From the NCBI GenBank assembly GCA_036675475.1, contig JAKFEY010000060.1, positions 1-23,406 of the forward strand: a stretch of DNA of 23,406 nucleotides. The letters run 5' to 3'. Below the pieces are notes generated by a model that did not search any database, was not told where the DNA came from, and saw only the letters and a list, made by a program, of their open reading frames with translations. The translations under genes were made by a program, and so were the position numbers. Source of the stretch: JALYRV01 sp036675475. GTDB lineage: Bacteria > Acidobacteriota > Vicinamibacteria > Vicinamibacterales > SCN-69-37. Every line of letters begins with the position of its first letter. The stretch's first letter is position 1. This document shows positions 6,149 through 13,421 of the stretch, in pieces.

Positions 6149-7205
6149 CGCGCAGACGTCCTCATGGACTCAGTTCAGAGGCACCCCGAACCTGTCCGGT
6201 GTCGCCGGCGAGCGGCTCGATCCACCGCTGCGCGTGCTGTGGACGTACAACGCGGGCGAGTCCGTCGAGTCGTCGGCGGCCATCGCGGGCGACGTCGCGT
6301 ACGTCGGATCGATGAGCGGCGAGCTGCACGCCATCGGGCTTCGCGACGGCAAGGCGCGATGGAAATATCGCGCCGTCTCCGCCGATCACGGCATCGGTGA
6401 ATCCTCCCCCGCCATCGCCGGCGGCATCGTCTACATCGGCGATCTGTCGGGCGTGCTGCATGCGGTGAACGCCGCCACCGGCAAAGCCGTGTGGACGTTC
6501 AAGACCGAAGGCGAGATCAAGTCGTCGCCGATCGTGTCCGCCGGCACCGTGCTGATCGGGTCGTACGACGGCAGCCTCTACGGGCTCGACGCAAAAACCG
6601 GCAAGCAGCGCTGGAAGCTCATTACCGACAACTACGTGCACGCGACGCCGACGATTGCAAACGGCATCGCGTATTTCGGCGGCTGCGACGAGGTGTTTCA
6701 CGGCGTGCGCGTGAGCGACGGCCGCGAAGTGTTCAAGGTGCCTGCCGGCGCCTACACCGCCGCGTCCTCGGTGATTGCCGGCGGCGTGGCGTACTTCGGC
6801 ACGTTCGACAACGAAGTGGTGGCGCTGGATCTCGCGGCGAAGAAGATCAAGTGGCACTACAAGGACGACACGCGCCAGTTCCCGTTCTACTCCTCCGCCG
6901 CCTTCGCCAACGGCACCATCGTGATCGGCGGGCGCGACAAGTTCGTGCACGGCATCGACTCGGCCACCGGCCGCCGCCGCTGGACCGTCGCCACGCGCGC
7001 GCGCGTGGAGTCATCGCCGCTGATTTCGGGATCGACCGCGTGGATCGGCTCGAACGACGGCCGCCTCTATGCGATCAACGTGTCAAGCGGCCGCAAGCTG
7101 TGGGAATGGGAAGCCGGCGGCCCCCTCTCCGCCTCCCCCGCGCTCGCCGGCGGCGTCCTCGTGATCGGCTCGCAGGACGGCCAGGTGTTCGGATTGGGCA
7201 AGTAG
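6066..7205 (+). CDS. Secreted eight-bladed PQQ-type beta-propeller (BamB-like fold)
   Basis: A 379-residue protein with a signal peptide (about 1-29, cleavage near GFA-Q), then SWTQFRGTPNLSG. Blade motifs of the form (A/G)(V/L/I)(D/N)xxTGKxxW recur regularly: IGLRDGKARW, AVNAATGKAVW, GLDAKTGKQRW, GVRVSDGREVF, ALDLAAKKIKW, GIDSATGRRRW and AINVSSGRKLW. The terminal QVFGLGK would close an eighth blade. It is compact and lacks insertions, so it most resembles BamB-type scaffolds in shape, though it lacks an evident lipobox and the usual Bam neighbours. The start at 6066 is chosen because it gives a complete signal peptide; the upstream DNA is repeat and has no clear ribosome site. Probably periplasmic; partner or ligand unknown. 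Confidence 0.85.
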   Translation: MKIKAAITKARFAAAAVSLGFGLTALGFAQTSSWTQFRGTPNLSGVAGERLDPPLRVLWTYNAGESVESSAAIAGDVAYVGSMSGELHAIGLRDGKARWKYRAVSADHGIGESSPAIAGGIVYIGDLSGVLHAVNAATGKAVWTFKTEGEIKSSPIVSAGTVLIGSYDGSLYGLDAKTGKQRWKLITDNYVHATPTIANGIAYFGGCDEVFHGVRVSDGREVFKVPAGAYTAASSVIAGGVAYFGTFDNEVVALDLAAKKIKWHYKDDTRQFPFYSSAAFANGTIVIGGRDKFVHGIDSATGRRRWTVATRARVESSPLISGSTAWIGSNDGRLYAINVSSGRKLWEWEAGGPLSASPALAGGVLVIGSQDGQVFGLGK

Positions 7206-7230
7206 CAGCACCTCCCCTTCGGCCAGCGTC

Positions 7231-7337
7231 GGGATGACGCCCGGTATTCCTCAGCGCCGCCGGGGCGAGTCGAGCCAAAGAGCGGTCTCTCCGTCGTCCT
7301 TTTAACGGCGTCGCTGAAGAACACCGGGCATCATCCG
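7231..7337. repeat. Imperfect palindromic element between convergent genes
   Basis: Arm 7231-7256 and arm 7312-7337 are reverse complements at 22 of 26 positions, around a 55-bp centre. Weaker complementarity continues outward to about 7220 and 7348. It fills most of the 171-bp gap between the convergent genes ending at 7205 and 7377, where a bidirectional terminator would be expected. No gene is seen in the gap. Confidence 0.7.
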
Positions 7338-7376
7338 CACGCAGGCCTCTTCCGCGATCGGCTGACGCCTGACGGC

Positions 7377-7667
7377 CTACGCGACCACATCCCAGCGCGA
7401 CACGTCGTGCGGCCCGTCGAGCAGATCGGCGCGCTCGGCGCGCGCGCGGACGACATGCGGCGCCTGCGCATGCGCCATCAGCGCCGGCTCGCTTTCCCAC
7501 TTCTCGAAGAACGTGAACATCCGCGGATCGGCCTGGCTCTGCACCATCTCGTAGTGCAGGCAGCCGGCCTCGGCGCGCGTGGGCTCGACCAGCGCGCGCA
7601 ACACGTCGCGCAGGCGATCTTCCGATCCAGCCTTCGCGGTAAACCTGGCGATGACGACAAACGGCAT
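7377..7667 (-). CDS. Antibiotic biosynthesis monooxygenase (ABM) domain protein, YgiN-like
   Basis: A 96-residue single-domain protein. VVIARFTAKAGSEDRLRDVL at the start, TRAEAGCLHYEMVQS in the middle and MFTFFEKWESEPALMAHAQAPHV after it match the dimeric alpha/beta-barrel ABM family (putative quinol monooxygenases and relatives). Members act on quinols or small aromatic compounds without a bound cofactor, but many are uncharacterised. The ATG at 7667 is the first residue of the conserved strand. It lies 32 bp after the glutamine synthetase stop, across a GC-rich hairpin that occupies the place where a ribosome site would be. No Shine-Dalgarno sequence is seen. A functional link to glutamine synthetase is not evident. 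Confidence 0.85.
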   Translation of the reverse strand: MPFVVIARFTAKAGSEDRLRDVLRALVEPTRAEAGCLHYEMVQSQADPRMFTFFEKWESEPALMAHAQAPHVVRARAERADLLDGPHDVSRWDVVA

Positions 7668-7675
7668 GTGCGAAC

Positions 7676-7697
7676 GGGGCGGGCTGATGCCCGCCCC
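7676..7697. repeat. REP-like GC hairpin between glutamine synthetase and the ABM gene
   Basis: GGGGCGGGC (7676-7684) and GCCCGCCCC (7689-7697) form a perfect 9-bp stem with loop TGAT. It lies 2 bases beyond the glutamine synthetase stop and 8 bases before the ABM start. The T-rich tail (TATTATTT) follows on the plus strand, opposite to the genes, so it is not a classical terminator for them. Confidence 0.7.
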
Positions 7698-7699
7698 TA

Positions 7700-9877
7700 T
7701 TATTTAATGAACAACATCTCGCGGTATGTCGGCAGCGGCCAGATCGAATGCGGGATCAGCAGCTCGAGCTGATCGCCGGTTTCGCGCAGCGCGGCCATCG
7801 ACGTGCAGACCTTGTCGCGCATGTAGCGCGCGTGCTTCGCCATGTCGGCGTCGTGATGATCCAGCGCCGCCTCGAGCGCATCGGTGCGCGCGCGGAACTG
7901 ATCGATGAGCGACGTCATGCGGTCGAGCAGCTTCTTGGCGGATTTCGACGCGCCCCCGGCGGCCTTCACCGCGGCCACCGAGTCGGCGACGTTCTTCTGA
8001 TACTCGAGCGCCGCCGGCAGGATGTAGCGGTTGGCCATCAGCACCATCAGCTGGCCCTCGATGTTGATGGTCTTGTTGTACAGCTCCACTTCGACGTCGT
8101 ACCGCGCGCGCAGCTCGCGGCCGTTGAGCACGCGGTGCGACTCGAAGGCCTTCAGGACGTCGGGCTTCACGAGCTCGGCGAGCGCGTCGACCGTGTTCGA
8201 GTGGTTCAGCAGCCCGCGCTTCGCGGCCTCCTTGCGCCACTCGTCGGAATAGCCGTTGCCGTTGAAGATGATCCGCTTGTTGTCCTTGATCCACTTCGGC
8301 AGCCGCTTCTTGAGGACGTCCTTGAGCGGCGTGCCGCCTTTGGTCGCCTGCTCGAGCTCGGTCGCAATCGTGTCGAGCGCCTCGGCCATCGCGACGTTGA
8401 GCGCGATGTTCGGGAAGGCGATGCTCTGGTTCGACGAGACCGCGCGGAACTCGAACTTGTTGCCGGTGAACGCGAGCGGGCTCGTGCGATTGCGGTCGCC
8501 GGCGTCGCGCGGCAGCTGCGGCAGCGTCGGCACGCCCGTGTCGAGCAGGCCGCCCTGCCGGGTGCTCTTCGCGCCGCCCTTCTCGATCTGCTCGAGCACG
8601 TCGGTCAGCATGTCGCCGAGGAACACCGAGATGATCGCCGGCGGCGCTTCGTTCGCGCCGAGCCGATGATCGTTGCCCGCCGTCGCAATCGACATGCGCA
8701 GCAGACCCTGCCGGTGGTTCACGGCCATCAGCATGGCGGTGCAGAAGACGAGGAACTGCAGGTTGTCGTGCGGGTTGTCGCCCGGATTGAGCAGGTTGTT
8801 GCCCTGGTCGTCGCTCATGCTCCAGTTGACGTGCTTGCCCGATCCGTTGACGCCGGCAAACGGCTTCTCGTGCGTGAGGCACGCCAGGCCGTAGCGCGGC
8901 GCCACCGTCCGCAGCATCTCCATCGTCATCATCTGGTGATCGGTGGCGACGTTGGCGTTCTCGAAGAGCGGGGCGAGCTCGTACTGACTCGGCGCGACTT
9001 CGTTGTGACGCGTCTTGACCGGCACGCCGACCTTGTAGAGCTCGGCTTCGACCTCGTGCATGCAGGCGAGCACGCGCTCGGGAATGGCGGCGAAGTACTG
9101 ATCCTCGAGCTCCTGTCCCTTGGGCGGACGGGCGCCGAAGAGCGTGCGGCCGGCGTTGATCAGATCGGGGCGCGCGAAATAGAAGCTGCGGTCGATCAGG
9201 AAGTATTCCTGCTCGGGCCCGCACGTGGTCATCACGCGCTCGGCGTTCGAGCCGAACAGCTTCAGGATGCGCAGCGCCTGCCGCGAGAGCGCCTCAATGG
9301 AGCGCAGCAGCGGCGTCTTCTTGTCGAGCGACTCGCCCGTCCAGCTGACGAACGCGCTCGGGATCACGAGCGTCGTGCCGTTGACGCCAACGAGCAGCCA
9401 GGGCGCGCTCGTGGGGTCCCACGCCGTGTAGCCGCGCGCTTCGAACGTGGAGCGCATGCCCCCCGACGGGAAACTCGAGGCGTCGGGCTCGCCCTTGACG
9501 AGCTCCTTGCCGCTGAATTCCGCGACCGCACGGCTGCCTTCCGCCGACGGCGCGAGAAACGAGTCGTGCTTTTCAGCCGTGATGCCGGTCATCGGCTGGA
9601 ACCAGTGCGTGTAGTGCGACGCGCCGTGCTCGACGGCCCAGTCCTTCATCGCGGCGGCAATGATGTCGGCCGCGGACGGATCGAGCGGCGCGCCGGCGGT
9701 AATGGTCTTGCGCAGCGCGCGATAGACGTCGCGCGGAAGCCGGCGCTTCTGCACCTCGTCGTTGAAGGTCAGCGAGCCGAAAATTTCGGTGGCTTTCGGG
9801 CGGTTGTTCGCTGGGCGGCTCGTGCGCTCCCAGTCGGTGATGTTACGAACGGCATCGAGCAGAGCAGTGGAGGACAT
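7700..9877 (-). CDS. glnN: Glutamine synthetase type III
   Basis: This 725-residue cytoplasmic enzyme makes glutamine from glutamate, ammonium and ATP. The length and motifs are those of GSIII rather than the roughly 470-residue GSI: GPEQEYFLID (220-229), KTRHNEVAPSQYE (288-300), the ATP-binding NGSGKHVNWS (344-353), GNDHRLGANEAPPAI (401-415), RTSPLAFTGNKFEFRAV (464-480) and FNGNGYSDEW (538-547). The family forms dodecamers built from two hexameric rings. The start at 9877 agrees with the usual N-terminus; no Shine-Dalgarno sequence is visible before it. No PII or ammonium transporter gene is nearby, so local nitrogen control would have to act on its own promoter. A set of direct repeats lies 80-130 bp upstream. 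Confidence 0.95.
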   Translation of the reverse strand: MSSTALLDAVRNITDWERTSRPANNRPKATEIFGSLTFNDEVQKRRLPRDVYRALRKTITAGAPLDPSAADIIAAAMKDWAVEHGASHYTHWFQPMTGITAEKHDSFLAPSAEGSRAVAEFSGKELVKGEPDASSFPSGGMRSTFEARGYTAWDPTSAPWLLVGVNGTTLVIPSAFVSWTGESLDKKTPLLRSIEALSRQALRILKLFGSNAERVMTTCGPEQEYFLIDRSFYFARPDLINAGRTLFGARPPKGQELEDQYFAAIPERVLACMHEVEAELYKVGVPVKTRHNEVAPSQYELAPLFENANVATDHQMMTMEMLRTVAPRYGLACLTHEKPFAGVNGSGKHVNWSMSDDQGNNLLNPGDNPHDNLQFLVFCTAMLMAVNHRQGLLRMSIATAGNDHRLGANEAPPAIISVFLGDMLTDVLEQIEKGGAKSTRQGGLLDTGVPTLPQLPRDAGDRNRTSPLAFTGNKFEFRAVSSNQSIAFPNIALNVAMAEALDTIATELEQATKGGTPLKDVLKKRLPKWIKDNKRIIFNGNGYSDEWRKEAAKRGLLNHSNTVDALAELVKPDVLKAFESHRVLNGRELRARYDVEVELYNKTINIEGQLMVLMANRYILPAALEYQKNVADSVAAVKAAGGASKSAKKLLDRMTSLIDQFRARTDALEAALDHHDADMAKHARYMRDKVCTSMAALRETGDQLELLIPHSIWPLPTYREMLFIK

Positions 9878-9955
9878 GGCGAGGCATTATTCGTCGCCCG
9901 TGCAATCGTGAACAGAGAGAAAGTATGGCGAAAGTTGACGAATGGCGTGTTTTCA

Positions 9956-10006
9956 GGGACGAGTTACCGAATATCGGGATGAGTTACAGAATAAAAGTTA
10001 CGGATA
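9956..10006. promoter_or_regulatory. Tandem direct repeats upstream of glutamine synthetase (possible operator)
   Basis: GGGACGAGTTACCGAATA (9956-9973) is followed exactly 20 bp later by GGGATGAGTTACAGAATA (9976-9993), with 16 of 18 bases identical, and by a partial third copy AAAGTTACGGATA (9994-10006). A decayed copy, AGTTGACGAAT, occurs near 9933. The 20-bp period places the copies on one face of the helix. They lie 79-129 bp upstream of the glutamine synthetase ATG at 9877, in the only AT-richer part of this gap. Confidence 0.45.
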
Positions 10007-10007
10007 C

Positions 10008-10027
10008 CGCAGGCCTGAAGGCCTGCG
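10008..10027. terminator. REP-like hairpin downstream of the GT-C glycosyltransferase
   Basis: CGCAGGCC (10008-10015), loop TGAA, GGCCTGCG (10020-10027): a perfect 8-bp stem ending 8 bases after the glycosyltransferase stop (minus strand, stop at 10035). A very similar hairpin occurs at 20320-20339. It may act as a terminator or mRNA 3' end without a strong T-run. Confidence 0.55.
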
Positions 10028-10034
10028 CTCCCCC

Positions 10035-11447
10035 TCAGCGGCCACACTCCGCGGGCAGCGGGAAGTCGACACCGGCGCGCACGGCGAGCGTGGTGCGATA
10101 GCCGCCAGACTCCGCGAGCGGGATCAGGCGCCATGCGGCGGCATCCGCGTTGACGTCGAGCGGCCATGACGGCTCCCACGCGATGGGACCCAACAGCACA
10201 GCGTCGGTATTCGCCAGCAGCGCGCGTCGCGAGGCGACGTCGGATACCGGACTGGGCACGCGAATCGCGATCCTTTCGCGATGGTCGAGCATCGACAGAT
10301 ACACCTCAGGCAGGCTGTCGATCAGCAGTCGCGTGGCGTCAGGCGCGGCATCAGCCACGCAGTGCCGCATCGATGCGGCAAACGCCGGATAGTCGAGCGC
10401 GCGCGCGCGCACCGCAAGGGCGGCCACATACGCCGCGTGAACGGCCACGAGCGCCACGACCGCGACACGCGCGATGCCGAATGGCGCGCGGGCGCGCGCG
10501 GCCATCGCGCCCAGACCCATCGCCGCGGGAATCGCCATCCACGGCACGTACGTCACTTCCGGGCGCAGCAGGTTGAGCGCGAGTCCGAGCAGCGCCGCAA
10601 TCAGCAAGCGCCGCGCGTCGGCGTTGGGCCGCATCCGGGCGAGCGACACGGCGCCCGCGGCGTACGTGGCCCAGATCGCGAGCGCCACCGGGAGGCGCGA
10701 ATCCAGATTCCACGTCACCTGCGCGATGTTCCATCCTGCCGGCGTGGAGTCGCGCGTGATCTGCAACAGGAACTGTTCGAGAAAGACCGGCGGATCCATC
10801 GCGATCTGCAGCGCCCAGGGCGCGACGCCAATCAGAACCCCGAGCGCGAATCGCGCCAGAGGACGGATGCCTGCCCTGGCGACCACCATGTCGAGGCCGA
10901 TCGCGGCCGCGGCAATCCCTCCTGCGTTGTGGGTCGCGAGCGCAAGACCCGCGAATATGCCGGACCATACGCCGCTTCCTCTCCACAGCGCGAGGAACAC
11001 CAGCGCCATGGCCAGCACGTCGTTGCGCCCCACAATCGCCGCGCGCAGAAAACGCGCGTCGGCCACCAGCAGCGTGACGGCGATGGCGGCCGCCAGCGCG
11101 CCGGCCATGCGCGAACCGATCCGCCACACGGCGACGAGCAGCACGAGGGCCGCCGCGAGCGACACGGCCCGCATGCGTTCGACGCCGGGTCCAAACGTGC
11201 GAAACGTCCCGGCCACTACAGCGGTGTGCACTGGAGGCTGCCACGCAAGATGCTGCGCGGCCCCTGGAATCTGATCGCCGAGCGCCGGCGTCGCGAACCC
11301 CTTCCCCGTGGCCAGCGAGTAGGCTGTGTCGCCAAACATCGCCTCGTCGGGCCACACCGGCGGCAGGTAATAGAACAGATGAACGACGACGGCGAGCGAC
11401 CACAGCGAGAGCGCGGCGATCCAGAGACGCCGGCGGCGAGGCGTCAT
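10035..11447 (-). CDS. GT-C family membrane glycosyltransferase (GT39/PMT-like)
   Basis: A 470-residue multi-spanning protein. It opens with MTPRRRRLWIAALSLWSLAV (cytoplasmic positive charges, then the first membrane helix). The first outer loop contains WPDEAMFGDTAYSLATGKG (32-50), whose acidic DE pair is the catalytic-loop signature of GT-C enzymes that use polyprenyl-phosphate sugars. Many hydrophobic helices follow, with a soluble-looking C-terminus (DSLPEVYLSMLDHRERIAI onward). The longer in-frame extension upstream of 11447 is rejected because it is antisense-like Arg-rich sequence overlapping the previous gene. The ATG shares ATGA with the stop of the small membrane protein upstream, indicating translational coupling. 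It could use sugar carriers made by a GT2 enzyme such as the one at 1-695, but that is inference. Confidence 0.8.
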   Translation of the reverse strand: MTPRRRRLWIAALSLWSLAVVVHLFYYLPPVWPDEAMFGDTAYSLATGKGFATPALGDQIPGAAQHLAWQPPVHTAVVAGTFRTFGPGVERMRAVSLAAALVLLVAVWRIGSRMAGALAAAIAVTLLVADARFLRAAIVGRNDVLAMALVFLALWRGSGVWSGIFAGLALATHNAGGIAAAAIGLDMVVARAGIRPLARFALGVLIGVAPWALQIAMDPPVFLEQFLLQITRDSTPAGWNIAQVTWNLDSRLPVALAIWATYAAGAVSLARMRPNADARRLLIAALLGLALNLLRPEVTYVPWMAIPAAMGLGAMAARARAPFGIARVAVVALVAVHAAYVAALAVRARALDYPAFAASMRHCVADAAPDATRLLIDSLPEVYLSMLDHRERIAIRVPSPVSDVASRRALLANTDAVLLGPIAWEPSWPLDVNADAAAWRLIPLAESGGYRTTLAVRAGVDFPLPAECGR

Positions 11448-11968
11448 GCGCGCGGCGACACCGGCGGCCTGCGGCCGAACGTCAGCGCCGCCAGGCCGGG
11501 CCACCAGGCGATGAACCACGCGACGAAGTGCCAGAGGTAATTCGGATCGTCGCCGTGGTCGGTCCACACGCCCGAGATCATGTAGAACGCAATGCCGCCG
11601 AGGATGGCGGCCACCAGCCCGCGCACGATCCACGACGAGCCGTGATGCTTCCACAGCACGTAATGATCGAAGGCGGCCAGTCCCAGCCAGATGGCGGACC
11701 ACGACGCGAACATCGCGCCCCATCCCAGCACGCGCCACAGCGCATAGAACATCACCGCGCCGGCCGCACCGGCCACGATGCCGCCGAGCGCGCCGAGGCC
11801 GACGCGCCTGGCCTGGTATCCGAGCACCGCGCCGAGCGTGCCCATCATCACGATGCCGTGCAGGATGCCGGTCACCGGATTGTGGCGAATCCCGAATTCG
11901 AACCATGCGTAGTCACCCGCGGTGGTGACGGCGGCCAGGAGCAGCGCCCCGATGAGCGATGGATGCAT
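11444..11968 (-). CDS. Conserved small membrane protein, function unknown
   Basis: A 174-residue protein with about five or six hydrophobic helices (MHPSLIGALLLAAVTTAGDY, GIVMMGTLGAVLGY, VGLGALGGIVAGAAGAVMFYALW, AMFASWSAIWLGLAAFDHY, IVRGLVAAILGGIAFYMISG, WHFVAWFIAWWPGLAALTFG). Aromatic and His residues (FDHYVLWKHH, NYLWHFVAWF) lie near the membrane edges. I do not recognise a named family. The ATG at 11968 is chosen because the reading frame upstream is antisense to the MFS gene, and TACAGT sits exactly 6 bases before it. It is first in a two-gene unit with the GT-C glycosyltransferase (4-base overlap), so a role in envelope glycan assembly is possible. Confidence 0.7.
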   Translation of the reverse strand: MHPSLIGALLLAAVTTAGDYAWFEFGIRHNPVTGILHGIVMMGTLGAVLGYQARRVGLGALGGIVAGAAGAVMFYALWRVLGWGAMFASWSAIWLGLAAFDHYVLWKHHGSSWIVRGLVAAILGGIAFYMISGVWTDHGDDPNYLWHFVAWFIAWWPGLAALTFGRRPPVSPRA

Positions 11969-11974
11969 GGCGTG

Positions 11975-11980
11975 ACTGTA
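11975..11980 (-). promoter_or_regulatory. Candidate leaderless -10 element (TACAGT)
   Basis: On the minus strand TACAGT lies exactly 6 bases before the ATG at 11968, with a possible -35 TTTACG (12005-12000) at 19-bp spacing. This would put the transcript start at or next to the start codon. It overlaps the possible -35 of the divergent MFS promoter. Confidence 0.45.
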
Positions 11981-12001
11981 ACAGCGAGGGCGGCTTTGCC
12001 G

Positions 12002-12007
12002 TAAACT
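12002..12007 (+). promoter_or_regulatory. Candidate leaderless -10 element (TAAACT)
   Basis: TAAACT lies exactly 6 bases before the GTG at 12014. GTAACA (11978-11983) is a possible -35 at 18-bp spacing. No Shine-Dalgarno sequence is present, which fits a leaderless message. Confidence 0.45.
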
Positions 12008-12013
12008 CCTGAC

Positions 12014-13420
12014 GTGTCCCCCCACACCCCGCTGTCGATGGGCGCCGGCCGCCGCGGCCTGACGACCACTGAGTGGCTGATCTGCGTGATCGCGGCCATC
12101 GGGTTCGCGTTCGACATCTACGAAATTCTGATCCTGCCGCTCATCGCGCGGCCCGCGATTCTGGAGCTCACCGGCGCGGTGCCCGGTTCGCCGGAATTCC
12201 AGATGTGGGTGGGACGCCTCTTCTACATCCCGGCGTTCGCGGGCGGCGTGTTCGGCCTGCTCGGCGGCTATCTCACCGATTTGTTCGGCCGCCGCCGCGT
12301 GCTGACGTTCAGCATTCTTCTCTACGCCTTCGGTGCCTTCTTCTCGGGCTTCGTCACGTCGATGGAGTGGCTGCTGTTCTTCCGCTGCCTCGTGTTCATC
12401 GGCGTGTGCGTGGAGTTTGTCGCCGCGGTGGCGTGGCTCGCCGAGATCTTCACGGATCCGAAGCGGCGCGAGAAGGTGCTCGGCTACACACAGGCGTTCT
12501 CGTCGGTCGGCGGCCTGCTCGTCGCCTTCGCCAACAGCGCCGCGGTCGCCTACTCCGCCAGCCTGCCCGCGCTCGACAGCTTCGCCATCGGCGCCGGCGC
12601 GGTCACGGATCCGCACGCGCCCTGGCGCTACACGCTGATGTCGGGCGTCATCCCCGCCATCCCGCTGATTCTGATTCGGCCGTTCCTGCCCGAGTCGCCG
12701 ACGTGGCAGCGCAAGCGCACCGAAGGCACGCTCAAGCGCCCGAGCATCGCCGCGCTGTTCGCGCCCGACCTGCGCCGCACCACCATCGTCACCACGCTGA
12801 TGTTCGCGATGTCGTACGGCGCGGCGTTCGGCGCCATCCAGCAGATTCCCCAGATCGTGCCGGGGCTCGAGGAAGTGCGCGCCGAGGTCGCCGGCATGGC
12901 GCCGCCTGCCGCGCGCCGCGCCGAACAGGCCGTCGCCGCCAACGTGGTCAAGGTGCAGGAAATCGGCGGCCTCGTCGGCCGCGTAGCGCTCGCGTTTCTC
13001 GCGCTCTACATCGTCAGCCGCCGCAGATTGATTCGCGTGTTTCAGATCCCGGGCTTGATCATCATGCCGCTGGTGTTCTGGTGGGCGTCCGGCACCAACA
13101 CGACCTATCTGTCGATCGGCATCTTCCTCGCAGGCTTCGTCACCGTCGCGCAATTCAGTTTCTGGGGCAACTATCTGCCGCGCGTGTATCCGCTGCACCT
13201 GCGCGGCACGGGCGAGAGCTTCGCGGCCAACATCGGCGGACGCATGATCGGCACCTCGTTCGCGTGGCTGACGGCGTCGCTCGCGATCACCGCCAATCGC
13301 GCCGATGCGCCCGCGCGCGTCGCGCTGGTAGCCGGCGCCGTCGGCCTCGGCGTCTACATCGTCGGCTTCATCGCGTCGTTCTGGCTGCCCGAGCCGTCAG
13401 CGGAGGAACTGCCGGAATAA
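12014..13420 (+). CDS. MFS transporter, sugar/organic-acid porter type
   Basis: A 468-residue inner-membrane protein with about 12 helices. The MFS loop 2-3 signature is GGYLTDLFGRRRVL (84-97). FDIYEILILPLIARPAI in helix 1 carries charged residues typical of substrate- or proton-coupled porters, and RIYPLHLRGTGE-like sequence (YLPRVYPLHLRGTGESF) appears in the second half. An insertion of about 60 residues in the central loop (from PEVRAEVAGMAPP-like sequence, near 290-315) is longer than usual. The GTG start at 12014 is preferred because of the TAAACT hexamer 6 bases upstream; ATG at 12038 is the alternative. The stop is followed after one base by the alcohol dehydrogenase, so uptake and oxidation or reduction of the same compound is plausible. 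The substrate is unknown. Confidence 0.88.
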   Translation: MSPHTPLSMGAGRRGLTTTEWLICVIAAIGFAFDIYEILILPLIARPAILELTGAVPGSPEFQMWVGRLFYIPAFAGGVFGLLGGYLTDLFGRRRVLTFSILLYAFGAFFSGFVTSMEWLLFFRCLVFIGVCVEFVAAVAWLAEIFTDPKRREKVLGYTQAFSSVGGLLVAFANSAAVAYSASLPALDSFAIGAGAVTDPHAPWRYTLMSGVIPAIPLILIRPFLPESPTWQRKRTEGTLKRPSIAALFAPDLRRTTIVTTLMFAMSYGAAFGAIQQIPQIVPGLEEVRAEVAGMAPPAARRAEQAVAANVVKVQEIGGLVGRVALAFLALYIVSRRRLIRVFQIPGLIIMPLVFWWASGTNTTYLSIGIFLAGFVTVAQFSFWGNYLPRVYPLHLRGTGESFAANIGGRMIGTSFAWLTASLAITANRADAPARVALVAGAVGLGVYIVGFIASFWLPEPSAEELPE

Positions 13421-13421
13421 C

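Noticed and set aside
2288..7205. PQQ-dependent alcohol or glucose dehydrogenases
   Set aside because: Blade motifs fit the fold, but no CXXCH haem site and no convincing catalytic Asp/calcium-binding set were found; no PQQ synthesis genes nearby.
7668..7699. Classical rho-independent terminator for glutamine synthetase
   Set aside because: The T-rich tail lies on the opposite strand; on the gene strand the hairpin is followed by GTTCGCAC and then the next start codon.
9878..9960. Sigma-54 promoter for glutamine synthetase
   Set aside because: TTCACGATTGC on the minus strand has the wrong spacing between the -24 GG and -12 GC elements.
7748..9982. Long open frame (744 codons) on the plus strand opposite glutamine synthetase
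   Set aside because: Its composition is Arg/Val/Glu/His-rich without any recognisable motif, and the minus strand carries a complete GSIII. High GC at third positions creates such antisense frames.
10035..11906. Longer start for the GT-C glycosyltransferase
   Set aside because: The extra 153 residues are Arg-rich out-of-frame sequence of the small membrane protein; ATGA overlap at 11444-11447 supports ATG 11447.
11444..13198. 584-codon minus-strand frame reading as one protein
   Set aside because: Only the last 174 codons look like protein; the first part is antisense to the MFS gene. The real start is ATG 11968.
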